Shown piece after piece: positions 6,275 to 12,563 of a DNA stretch of 12,563 bases. Every line of letters starts with the position of its first letter. Position 1 is the stretch's first letter. The notes under the pieces are model-generated. The model made no database searches and was not told where the DNA came from. It saw only the letters and a program-made list of their open reading frames with translations. The position numbers were made by a program, and so were the translations under genes. Origin of the DNA: Treponema sp. (lineage in GTDB: Bacteria; Spirochaetota; Spirochaetia; Treponematales; Treponemataceae); contig JAEDFX010000070.1 in NCBI GenBank assembly GCA_016297805.1, positions 1-12,563 on the forward strand, given 5' to 3'.

Positions 6275-7423
6275 TTAAAGTCTAAAGCCCTGTTCAGAAG
6301 CTTTAAGCAATTTAGATTTGAGAAGATTATTTTCTTTTCTGAGTTGAGTCAATTCGTATTGCTGGGTTTTAATCATTTCGGCCAGTTCACTTACGGAAAG
6401 AGATCCACCAGAAACTAAATCATCAATACCAGAAAGCTTGAAGTTGTAATCGTCATTTGCATCTTCTTCAGCCTCCTGGAAATTATCACCATTAAAACTG
6501 TCCGGATTAAAATCAGCATCAAACTGATGAGGTGGAGTAGTAATCACTTTATCAGCAATACGGTAAATAGCCTGTCCCAATACCGACTGAGGTTTGTAAA
6601 CAACAACAGGAAGCTGAGAAGCCAAAGCCTTGTCCTGAAGCAAATCTCTGTACATAAGGCCTAGATATTCAATTTCCAATCCTAAATACTGATTACATGA
6701 CGCTTTGATTCTTTGAGCCCGGTCTGCATCTTTAGGATCTTCAATCATATTCATTACAAGTCTAGGTCTGAACTGCTGCATTCGGTTTATAAACAACTGA
6801 GTTGTCTGAGGATCAGCCTTTGCCAGCCCCTGAATCAGCTGAGGAATATACAGCTTCTGCATTTTTTCAGAATCCTTTTTCAGTTCATCAAGAAAAGCAC
6901 GGCCTGGAGTTCCACGTTTAAATGTTGTATGCAAAAGACGGAATACTGCATTTTTAAGAAACAGATATCCGTTAAGAGTTGCAGTTACAGCAGGAGCAGA
7001 AACAATAATGCCCTGAGGAGAAAGAAGGAACATATCAAGAATAAATTGATGTGTTCCGGCACCTAAGTCTAAAATTACATAGTCACAATCGATGTTTTTA
7101 AGGTTTCTGATGAGCTTAACCTTTTGAACGTGTTTGAGAGAAGTTAAATCAGGAATCTGGCTGTCACCAGCAATAAAGCTTACGTTCTGATAATCAGTTG
7201 GCTGGATAATATCTTTAAAATCACTTTTTTCTGTGAACCAGGAACCAAGACTTGCAGAGCCTGGACGCTGCCCAATTACGAGATGAAGATTTGACGCACC
7301 AAGATCCAGGTCAACCAGAACAACTCTTTTCCCCTGCTGTCCCAGTGCAATTGCTAAGTTTGCAGAAAGAAGGCTTTTTCCTACACCGCCTTTACCGCTT
7401 GCTATTGGAATTATTTGTGACAT
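6275..7423 (-). CDS. MinD/FlhG-like P-loop ATPase with a C-terminal coiled coil
   Basis: This is a member of the SIMIBI MinD/ParA/FlhG group, cytoplasmic or peripheral at the membrane. The ATPase domain covers about residues 1-290. It has the deviant Walker A GKGGVGKS at 10-17 with the signature Lys11, DLDLGASN at 38-45, and Walker B/switch II ILDLGAGTH at 117-125. The family uses ATP-driven dimerisation for positioning or regulation, such as flagellar number (FlhG), division site (MinD) or cargo segregation. The sequence does not say which applies here. An acidic low-complexity linker (about 299-330) leads to a predicted coiled coil (about 343-376) with a heptad-like LTQLRKENNLLKSKLL core. 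No MinC, MinE, FlhF or ParB is next to it; it heads the lgt-uppP operon instead. The ATG has no Shine-Dalgarno and lies 6 nt after a TATAAT box, suggesting a leaderless mRNA. Confidence 0.85.
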   Translation of the reverse strand: MSQIIPIASGKGGVGKSLLSANLAIALGQQGKRVVLVDLDLGASNLHLVIGQRPGSASLGSWFTEKSDFKDIIQPTDYQNVSFIAGDSQIPDLTSLKHVQKVKLIRNLKNIDCDYVILDLGAGTHQFILDMFLLSPQGIIVSAPAVTATLNGYLFLKNAVFRLLHTTFKRGTPGRAFLDELKKDSEKMQKLYIPQLIQGLAKADPQTTQLFINRMQQFRPRLVMNMIEDPKDADRAQRIKASCNQYLGLEIEYLGLMYRDLLQDKALASQLPVVVYKPQSVLGQAIYRIADKVITTPPHQFDADFNPDSFNGDNFQEAEEDANDDYNFKLSGIDDLVSGGSLSVSELAEMIKTQQYELTQLRKENNLLKSKLLKASEQGFRL

Positions 7424-7429
7424 AAAAAA

Positions 7430-7458
7430 ATTATAACATGAAAAAAATTAATTGTGAA
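7430..7458 (-). promoter_or_regulatory. Promoter of the ATPase-lgt-uppP operon, probably giving a leaderless transcript
   Basis: The -35 TTCACA (7458-7453, one mismatch) and a perfect -10 TATAAT (7435-7430) are separated by 17 bases. The -10 is followed by six Ts and then ATG 7423. The usual start distance of about 7 nt puts +1 at or next to the A of the ATG. There is no Shine-Dalgarno. Confidence 0.7.
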
Positions 7459-7499
7459 TGAATCTTCCTTATAAAGTGGATTTTTTACTGATTGTGACG

Positions 7500-7505
7500 T
7501 ACAAT
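7500..7505 (+). promoter_or_regulatory. Possible -10 box of the protease-rsmE group
   Basis: TACAAT is one base from the consensus, and 7 nt separate it from the ATG at 7513. The -35 at the matching distance (TGGATT, 7477-7482) is poor. An alternative TATAAA lies at 7470-7475, also without a good -35. The call is tentative. If correct, it excludes the upstream ATG at 7504, which overlaps the box. Confidence 0.35.
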
Positions 7506-7512
7506 GTTCTCT

Positions 7513-8964
7513 ATGAAAATTTCTAGAAAAATACTTGCTGTGGTTGTTCTCTTTTTTGCTTCCCAGTGTTTTGCCCAATCTGATACCGAAGTTAAGATTT
7601 CAAGTTTCCAATATGTAAAAAAATTAAACTCTGTTTTTGATTTTGTTCTTCAGAATTATGTTGATGAACTGGATCCTAGAACTTTATACGAAGGAGCCTT
7701 AAAAGGAATGATGGATTCCATAGGCGATCCATATACTTTATATCTTGATTCTGAAGCCATGCGTGATCTTACGGATACAACTTCTGGTAGCTTTGGCGGT
7801 GTAGGTCTTTCAATTTCAAAGGCTATAGAGTCTACTCCAGAAAAGCCTGCATATGTAGAAGTTGCTTCCCCTATTGATGATACTCCAGGAGCCAAGGCTG
7901 GTATTCAGTCTGGTGATTTGATTGTTGCAATTGATGGCATGCCAACACCTCAGATGACAATGAATGAAGTTCTTTCACATCTTCGTGGAGAAATAGGAAC
8001 CCCTGTTACAGTTACAATTCTTCGTGGTGCCAACATGAAGTTTGATGTGACATTGATACGAGCTCTTATTGAAGTTCCAACTGTAAAATTCGGAATGATT
8101 GAAGGAACCTCAATCGGTTATGCACGTCTTATTCAGTTTACTCCAGATACACCTTTGCGTCTTCAGGATGCTTTGGATGCTTTCGAAAAAGAAAACTACA
8201 ACGGTCTTATTATTGACCTTCGTGATAATCCTGGTGGGCTTATTACCAGCGTTGTTGATACTGCAGATAAATTTATTGATGAAGGTCCAATTGTTTCTAC
8301 AAAGAGCCGTTTACTGTTTGAAAATCAGCAGTTTGTTTCAGCTAAAGATAAAACAACAGTAAAGAAAGATATTCCTATCGTTGTCTTGATAAATCGTGGT
8401 TCGGCTAGTGCTTCAGAAATCCTTTCAGGAGCTTTGAAAGATTATCATATGGCATATTTGGTTGGTGAACGAACTTATGGAAAGGGATCAGTTCAGCAGG
8501 TTGTTCCATTAAGCAATATTGATGGAATAAAACTTACAATGGCACGTTACTATACTCCAAGTGATACTAATATTGATAAAGTTGGTATTCCTCCTGATTT
8601 AGAAGTACTTAATCTCCAGAAATTTACTGATGAAGAAGAAAAACTTTATGTTGAAATGATTAATTCAAAAATCATTACTGATACAGTTGATGCAAAACCT
8701 GGAATGAAAGAAAGTGATATTGTAGAAGCAGCTGCAAAAATTGCAAAGGATTATCCTTTTGAAGAAAGATTGCTTCGCCGTTTGCTTAGAGTTCAGGTTC
8801 AGAAATCTCAACCATCTGTATTGTATGATATGGATTGGGATTTGCAGTTGAAGGAAGCTATAAAAGTGGTTCAGTCATCAAATTATAAGGATTTGGTAAA
8901 AAACACAAAAACACTTAAACAGCTTCAGGAAGAAGTTTCAGCAGAAACAGCTGAAAAGAAATAA
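7513..8964 (+). CDS. S41-family C-terminal processing protease (CtpA/Prc type), exported
   Basis: This is a serine protease of the periplasm that trims or degrades proteins from their C-termini. Residues below count from ATG 7513 (483 aa). The signal peptide is 1-22 (MKISRKI, hydrophobic core, CFA-Q). A PDZ domain covers about 90-180, with the GGVGLS entry at 95-100 and GDLIVAIDG at 134-142. The peptidase core has DLRDNPGG at 235-242, NRGSASASEI at 294-303 with catalytic Ser299, and YGKGSVQ at 322-328 with Lys324. The Ser-Lys spacing of 25 matches E. coli Prc (452/477), so it should be active. An ATG at 7504 would add MFS but has no better ribosome site, and the upstream signals fit 7513 slightly better. 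Its stop overlaps the rsmE start by one base (TAATG). The C-terminal tail beyond about 420 is helical and charged. Confidence 0.95.
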   Translation: MKISRKILAVVVLFFASQCFAQSDTEVKISSFQYVKKLNSVFDFVLQNYVDELDPRTLYEGALKGMMDSIGDPYTLYLDSEAMRDLTDTTSGSFGGVGLSISKAIESTPEKPAYVEVASPIDDTPGAKAGIQSGDLIVAIDGMPTPQMTMNEVLSHLRGEIGTPVTVTILRGANMKFDVTLIRALIEVPTVKFGMIEGTSIGYARLIQFTPDTPLRLQDALDAFEKENYNGLIIDLRDNPGGLITSVVDTADKFIDEGPIVSTKSRLLFENQQFVSAKDKTTVKKDIPIVVLINRGSASASEILSGALKDYHMAYLVGERTYGKGSVQQVVPLSNIDGIKLTMARYYTPSDTNIDKVGIPPDLEVLNLQKFTDEEEKLYVEMINSKIITDTVDAKPGMKESDIVEAAAKIAKDYPFEERLLRRLLRVQVQKSQPSVLYDMDWDLQLKEAIKVVQSSNYKDLVKNTKTLKQLQEEVSAETAEKK

Positions 8965-9782
8965 TGCGGCAATTTATTCTTGAAAAACAAAATATAAAAA
9001 ATGGTCTCATAAATCTGGAAGGAAAAGACTTTCGTTATCTTCGTCAGGTTTTACGCGTAAAAATTGGCGATATGGTAAATGTGCGTCTTCCGGATGGAAC
9101 CTTGGAAAATTCTACAGTTGCTAAAATTGATGATAAGGGTAAAAAAATAACTCTTCAGATTTGTGCGTCTACCGGGCAATCCCTGAACTTGTCGAAGGGT
9201 ATTACCCGTGGTGTACAGTCCACAGAAATTGACGGTAAACTGCCTGATGTAGAATACTGGCTCTTTCAATTTCTGCCAAAGCCTCAGAAACTGGAACAGA
9301 TTGTCCGTCAGGCAACAGAATGTGGCGTTTCAGTGATTGTTCCTATAATAGGTGAATATACAGAAAAAAGCAGTGTATTTGCGCTGGAAGGAAACAAAAA
9401 AGAACGAATCGAACGTATTATTAAAGAGGCTCGTCAGCAGAGTGGTTCCCCTGTGGATACACAGCTGCATGCCGTAGTAAAATTGGAAGAAGCTATTGAT
9501 TTATGGAATGAAATCTGTACAGAAGAAAATGCTTCTTTGGGATTTGTGCTTTCTGAGCGTGATGATTGCGAAGGTTCGTTAAATGAAATAATTGAACGAA
9601 AAGGGACTTTGAAAAAAGTTGCAGTTGCAGTAGGTAGTGAAGGCGGAATCAGCCCTGAAGAGGTAACCTCTTTGCAGGAAAAAGCTCTATTCCATCCAAT
9701 TCATTTTGCCGTAAATATATTAAGATGTGAGACTGCAGCATTATATGGAATTGCTGCAGTTCAGACTTCAATCAATAAATAA
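8964..9782 (+). CDS. rsmE: 16S rRNA (uracil-1498-N3)-methyltransferase, RsmE
   Basis: This SPOUT-class methyltransferase uses S-adenosylmethionine to methylate U1498 of 16S rRNA in the assembled 30S subunit. The N-terminal PUA-like domain is about residues 1-68 (FRYLRQVLRVKIGD at 23-36). The knotted methyltransferase domain is about 98-272, with the cofactor loop VGSEGGISPEE at 223-233 and NILRCETAAL at 251-260, versus the usual GPEGG and R-I-L-R-x-E-T-A. Relative to E. coli RsmE as I recall it, the linker between the domains is about 15 residues longer. That extra stretch (about 70-83) is encoded by a palindromic repeat (9173-9208) inserted in frame. At 272 residues it is otherwise normal (about 245). 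ATG 8964 overlaps the protease stop, so translation is coupled. No strong Shine-Dalgarno is seen. Confidence 0.93.
   Translation: MRQFILEKQNIKNGLINLEGKDFRYLRQVLRVKIGDMVNVRLPDGTLENSTVAKIDDKGKKITLQICASTGQSLNLSKGITRGVQSTEIDGKLPDVEYWLFQFLPKPQKLEQIVRQATECGVSVIVPIIGEYTEKSSVFALEGNKKERIERIIKEARQQSGSPVDTQLHAVVKLEEAIDLWNEICTEENASLGFVLSERDDCEGSLNEIIERKGTLKKVAVAVGSEGGISPEEVTSLQEKALFHPIHFAVNILRCETAALYGIAAVQTSINK
9173..9208 (-). repeat. Dispersed palindromic repeat, copy 2, embedded in frame in rsmE
   Basis: The - strand of 9180-9199 reads CCCTTCGACAAGTTCAGGGA, 19 of 20 identical to 262-281. The surrounding bases extend the stem: 9173-9184 pairs with 9196-9208 (CGGG/CCCG, AAT/ATT, CCCT/AGGG) with one C/A mismatch and one bulged T. 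It encodes residues 70-82 of RsmE (TGQSLNLSKGITR, approximately), lying in the interdomain linker. Confidence 0.75.
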
Positions 9783-9785
9783 GGA
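9781..9785 (+). promoter_or_regulatory. Shine-Dalgarno deciding the start of the WecG-like gene
   Basis: AAGGA lies 7 nt before ATG 9793. The longer frame back to 9727 would lie inside rsmE and lacks such a site. Confidence 0.75.
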
Positions 9786-9792
9786 TTTATAT

Positions 9793-10533
9793 ATGTCTAT
9801 TGAAAGAATCAGTTTAATCGGAGTACCTGTTGATATTATTTCTCCTGAAAATCTTGAAAATGAACTTCTTGAAATTCTTGCAAAACCAGGAACAAAACAG
9901 ATTATTTTTCTTTCAATCTGGGATTTATTAAAAGCCAGACATAAGGGAGATTTTGCTGATTGTGTAAAAAGTGCAGACCTTGTTCTTCCAATTTCAAAAA
10001 GTATCCTTAAGGGTGCGAAATTTCTGAAGCTGCATGTGCCTGTTCGTTATAATCCTTTTGAGGCAGTTATCCAGATTCTTTCTATCTTAGATTCTCATTA
10101 CAAATCACTTTATCTTTTTGGTTCCAGTGAAAAAACTTTGGCAAAAACAGAGCGTAACATTCGAGATACATTCAAAAATCTTAAGGTGATTGGTCGTTAC
10201 ATTGGTTATTATCCTAAAACCGTAGAAGATGATATAGTTCAGGCTATTTTTAAGGCTCAGCCATCTTTAGTTCTTCTTAGTGATGGAATTAAAGAAAAAA
10301 ATTGCTGGGCTTATAGACGTAGAAACCGTTTTTCTTCAAGTATCTTCCTTTATTACAAAGATGCATTTGGAATTTTCTCTGAACGAGTAAAACGTGTAAA
10401 GGAAAAAACTTTTAACAATGGAAATGAAATTTTTGTAGAATTAGTTCATAATCCATTTAAGATTTTTTTGCTGTTCCCATACATGTGGTATAAAATCGTT
10501 TTGTTCTGGTACAAAATCAGAAAGAAGAAATAA
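9793..10533 (+). CDS. Divergent WecG/TagA/CpsF-family (GT26-like) protein
   Basis: Family members transfer N-acetylmannosamine or similar sugars to a lipid-linked acceptor for envelope polymers. The 246-residue length and the pattern fit: ISLIGVPVDIIS at the start, ADLVLP at 61-66, YLFGSSE at 107-113 (usual hGg-x-p), IGRYIGYYP at 133-141 and PSLVLLSDG at 157-165. Several diagnostic residues differ, though. The normal LPDG with its proposed catalytic Asp reads LPISK (65-69). The normal G-x-P-x-Q-E-x-W segment reads SDGIKEKNCW (163-172). An N-terminal T-x-N-x-x-H-x-like motif reads FLSIWDLLK (39-47). Activity or substrate may therefore have changed. The C-terminus is aromatic and basic (PYMWYKIVLFWYKIRKKK), suiting membrane attachment. 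It follows rsmE by 10 nt and overlaps recQ tail to tail by 17 bp. Confidence 0.7.
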   Translation: MSIERISLIGVPVDIISPENLENELLEILAKPGTKQIIFLSIWDLLKARHKGDFADCVKSADLVLPISKSILKGAKFLKLHVPVRYNPFEAVIQILSILDSHYKSLYLFGSSEKTLAKTERNIRDTFKNLKVIGRYIGYYPKTVEDDIVQAIFKAQPSLVLLSDGIKEKNCWAYRRRNRFSSSIFLYYKDAFGIFSERVKRVKEKTFNNGNEIFVELVHNPFKIFLLFPYMWYKIVLFWYKIRKKK

Positions 10534-12376
10534 TCTGCAGAATAGCACGCCCGAATTCTTCTGCTTTCGCTTTACCAATTCCGTAAACATTCAGTAAATC
10601 AGTTTTATTCTTAGGTTTTTTTGCGGCAAGATCTAAAAGGGTTTTGTCGCCAAAAATCATATATGGAGCCAGGTTTAAATCATCAGCTTTGCGTTTTCGC
10701 CATGCCTTCAGTTCCCTTGCAATTTCTTCCGCAACCTTATCATCAACAGCAGGTTTTTCCGCAATGATTCTTTCCCCACGGGCATTTGTACTTCCTGTAG
10801 CATATTTCCTGATTTTCGAAGTAATCATAGGCAGCTGCAATTCATCCCTGGCAGCAATAAATCTTTTTCCCCGATCAGTTAATTCCAATACGTTGTAATC
10901 ACCGGTTTTGTACAGATAGTTTTCTGCAATCAGTAAATCTACCAGTTCCAGCCAGTCATTTCTATTGTATTCAGTTCCAATACCCCAGGTTGTAAGCTTG
11001 TGGTGTCCGTTTCCAATAATTCGTTGATTTTTTGATCCCAGCAGAACATCAACTACATAGGAGGCACCGAATCTTTGATTTGTACGAATGATACAGCTCA
11101 GAAGCTTCTGTGCAGGAATTGTAACATCAGAAAGAGGAATTTCCCCAGTCTTACATATATCACAGCAGCAGGCCTTTTGTTCTTCTGTTTCGCTGCCGGA
11201 ATATGCTTCTCCAAAATATCCTAAGAGAGCACGACGGCGACAGGTTCTGGCAGTGGCAAATTTCACCATATTCTGTAAAAGGATTTCTGATTTTTCAGGA
11301 TCTGCTGCATCTTCAAAAAAGTAACGGATTTTGTGGATGTCATTAGCAGCATAAAGAAGCAGTGCTGTTGAAGGAAGACCGTCACGACCAGCCCGTCCAA
11401 TTTCCTGATAATATTCTTCTACGGATTTTGGCAAATCATAATTAATGACAAAGCGAACATTAGGTTTGTTGATTCCCATTCCAAAAGCAATAGTTGCTAC
11501 AATAATCTGCACTTCATCTTTAATAAACATTTCCTGATTTTTTGCACGAACTTTATCCGGCAATCCTGCGTGATAACTGAGAACTGAATAACCAAGATTA
11601 TCAAGGGTTGCTGTTAGTTCATCAACTTGCTTGCGGGAATAGCAGTAAATAATTCCACTTTCTCCAATATGACGTTTTATACAACCTATGACTTGATCTA
11701 ATGCGTTTCGTTTTGGCTGAACTTCCAGAAAAATATTTTCTCTATTAAAACTGGAAATAAATACGGAAGCTTTTTCCATGGCAAGATTTTTTACTATGTC
11801 GTTTCTGACGTGTTCTGTGGCAGTTGCTGTAAGTGCCAGCATTACAGCCTTTGGGAAAAATTTTCTTATACTACTGATTTCAAGATAATCCGGGCGGAAG
11901 TCGTGACCCCATTGTGAAACGCAGTGGGCTTCGTCAATTGTAATACAACTGATGTGAATTTCTGGTGATGAGAGAATTTCCCTGACTCGTTCTGTAGCTA
12001 ATCCTTCTGGAGAAACGTAAACTATTTTTACTTCTCCGGATTTTATTTGATTTATTGCTTCAAGATATTCTTCCCAGTTTAGTGAACTGTTCAGAAAAAC
12101 TGATTGTATGCCAGCAGTTTTTAATGATGCAACCTGATCCTGCATTAAAGAAATCAAAGGGGAAACTACAACTGTAATGCCTTTAAAAATTAAAGCAGGA
12201 AGCTGATAACAGAGTGACTTTCCTCCACCAGTTGGCATAACAGCCAGTGTGTCTTTACCATTTAAAACGTTGATAATAATGTCTTTCTGAAGAGGACGGA
12301 AATTATCGTAGCCGAAAACAGTTTTCAAAACTAATTCAGGCTGGGCATTTACAAAAGCATTAGATTTTATTTTCAC
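10517..12376 (-). CDS. recQ: ATP-dependent DNA helicase RecQ
   Basis: This is a superfamily 2 3'-5' helicase of recombinational repair. With the GTG 12376 start it has 619 residues. Motif 0 is FGYDNFRPLQ (21-30), Walker A TGGGKS (49-54), DEAH (148-151) followed by the RecQ-specific aromatic loop HCVSQWGHDFRPDY (151-164), and motif VI QEIGRAGRDG (324-333). The zinc-binding region (CRRR at 379 to CCCDIC at 403-408), the winged-helix RQC (about 420-515) and the HRDC domain (about 550-619) follow. In the zinc cluster the usual CxxCDxC is CCCDIC, so the spacing of the second ligand is shifted by one. The open frame extends to 12481, but that end lies inside the tRNA. The GTG is preferred over ATG 12394, because the latter overlaps the probable -10 box. 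No Shine-Dalgarno precedes either. Confidence 0.95.
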   Translation of the reverse strand: MKIKSNAFVNAQPELVLKTVFGYDNFRPLQKDIIINVLNGKDTLAVMPTGGGKSLCYQLPALIFKGITVVVSPLISLMQDQVASLKTAGIQSVFLNSSLNWEEYLEAINQIKSGEVKIVYVSPEGLATERVREILSSPEIHISCITIDEAHCVSQWGHDFRPDYLEISSIRKFFPKAVMLALTATATEHVRNDIVKNLAMEKASVFISSFNRENIFLEVQPKRNALDQVIGCIKRHIGESGIIYCYSRKQVDELTATLDNLGYSVLSYHAGLPDKVRAKNQEMFIKDEVQIIVATIAFGMGINKPNVRFVINYDLPKSVEEYYQEIGRAGRDGLPSTALLLYAANDIHKIRYFFEDAADPEKSEILLQNMVKFATARTCRRRALLGYFGEAYSGSETEEQKACCCDICKTGEIPLSDVTIPAQKLLSCIIRTNQRFGASYVVDVLLGSKNQRIIGNGHHKLTTWGIGTEYNRNDWLELVDLLIAENYLYKTGDYNVLELTDRGKRFIAARDELQLPMITSKIRKYATGSTNARGERIIAEKPAVDDKVAEEIARELKAWRKRKADDLNLAPYMIFGDKTLLDLAAKKPKNKTDLLNVYGIGKAKAEEFGRAILQIISSF

Positions 12377-12382
12377 ATAATT

Positions 12383-12410
12383 ATTATAGCACATATAAAA
12401 ACACTTGAAA
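12383..12410 (-). promoter_or_regulatory. Probable recQ promoter, extended -10, possibly leaderless
   Basis: A perfect TATAAT (12388-12383) is preceded by TGC, giving an extended -10. The best -35 at 16-nt spacing is TTTCAA (12410-12405), which is weak. Six bases (AATTAT) separate the -10 from the GTG at 12376, the same geometry as at the ATPase gene. The -35 hexamer is the complement of the tRNA promoter's -35. Confidence 0.55.
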
Positions 12411-12433
12411 TATCCTTTAAGATTTGATATAGT
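12405..12433 (+). promoter_or_regulatory. Promoter of tRNA-Leu
   Basis: TTGAAA (12405-12410) and TATAGT (12428-12433) are 17 bases apart. TGA before the -10 gives an extended -10. The predicted start near 12440 leaves a 5' leader of about 6 nt before the mature tRNA at 12446. Confidence 0.75.
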
Positions 12434-12445
12434 ATCAATATTCAC

Positions 12446-12528
12446 GCCGGAGTGGTGGAATGGTAGACACGACAGACTCAAAATCTGTTGCGAGCAATCG
12501 TGTAAGAGTTCAAGTCTCTTCTCCGGTA
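12446..12528 (+). tRNA. tRNA-Leu, anticodon CAA
   Basis: This is a class II tRNA of 83 nt. The acceptor GCCGGAG (12446-12452) pairs with CTCCGGT (12521-12527), the first pair being G-U, with discriminator A12528. The anticodon stem ACAGA/TCTGT (12472-12476/12484-12488) encloses the loop CTCAAAA, giving anticodon CAA at 12479-12481, which reads UUG. The T stem AAGAG/CTCTT encloses TTCAAGT. The long variable arm (about 12489-12503) is typical of Leu. CCA is not encoded (ATT follows), so it must be added by the CCA-adding enzyme. Confidence 0.95.
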
Positions 12529-12530
12529 TT

Positions 12531-12559
12531 AAGCTTCCTGTTTCAGGAAGCTTTTTTTT
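12531..12559 (+). terminator. Rho-independent terminator of tRNA-Leu
   Basis: AAGCTTCCTG (12531-12540) and CAGGAAGCTT (12544-12553) form a perfect 10-bp stem with a TTT loop. T12552-T12559 form the U-tract. It starts 2 nt after the discriminator base. Confidence 0.92.
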
Positions 12560-12563
12560 ATTT

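Noticed and set aside
9727..9792. N-terminal extension of the WecG-like gene
   Set aside because: It lies inside rsmE, gives a sequence with no family match, and AAGGA sits correctly before ATG 9793.
12377..12481. N-terminal extension of RecQ
   Set aside because: It would begin inside the tRNA-Leu gene and run through both promoters. The RecQ family match starts about 20 residues after GTG 12376.
12446..12559. tRNA-Leu 3' end as an integration site for a mobile element
   Set aside because: No integrase, no repeated tRNA 3' end and no foreign-looking genes are visible. The terminator follows directly.

Overview
The window looks like a chromosomal segment of a host-associated spirochaete, most probably Treponema or a close relative. 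This rests on the low to moderate G+C, the type III glutamine synthetase, the spirochaete-like protein sequences and the dispersed palindromic repeats. The assignment is made from sequence character only; no database was searched. Almost every gene is a recognisable housekeeping gene. No phage, insertion sequence, CRISPR array or obvious defence system is present. The unusual material is mainly in repeats, start sites and a few divergent proteins.

Layout. The left edge (1-255, + strand) holds the C-terminal end of a very AT-rich membrane protein. It converges on glnN (316-2406, - strand) across a bidirectional hairpin terminator built from a dispersed repeat. glnN has its own sigma70-type promoter. 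Upstream of that promoter, 2523-2622 is packed with nested inverted and direct repeats. Next comes a probable five-gene minus-strand operon, in transcription order: an orphan MinD/FlhG-like ATPase (7423-6275), lgt (6235-5255), uppP (5254-4448), a lysine-rich secreted protein (4438-4067) and nnr (4064-2625). Spacing inside it is tight: 39, 0, 9 and 2 nt.

From the divergent region 7424-7512 a plus-strand group runs the other way: an S41 C-terminal processing protease, rsmE (1-bp overlap) and a divergent WecG/TagA-type glycosyltransferase-fold protein. That group meets recQ (- strand) tail to tail with a 17-bp overlap. recQ and a plus-strand tRNA-Leu(CAA) diverge from back-to-back promoters that appear to share one -35 hexamer. 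The tRNA ends in a textbook terminator at the right edge.

How the genes fit together. The minus-strand operon is mostly envelope biogenesis: Lgt lipidates prolipoproteins, UppP regenerates undecaprenyl phosphate, and a small exported basic protein of unknown role lies next to them. Nnr repairs damaged NAD(P)H. The plus-strand group joins periplasmic proteolysis, rRNA modification and a possible envelope glycosyltransferase. glnN supplies ammonium assimilation.

The observations most worth following are: a palindromic repeat inserted in frame in rsmE, related to the repeat that forms the terminator near the left edge; the 48-bp palindrome plus half-copy upstream of glnN; and three group-leading genes whose start codons sit only 6-7 nt after a -10 box with no Shine-Dalgarno, as expected for leaderless mRNAs. 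I see no convincing new multi-gene system here.
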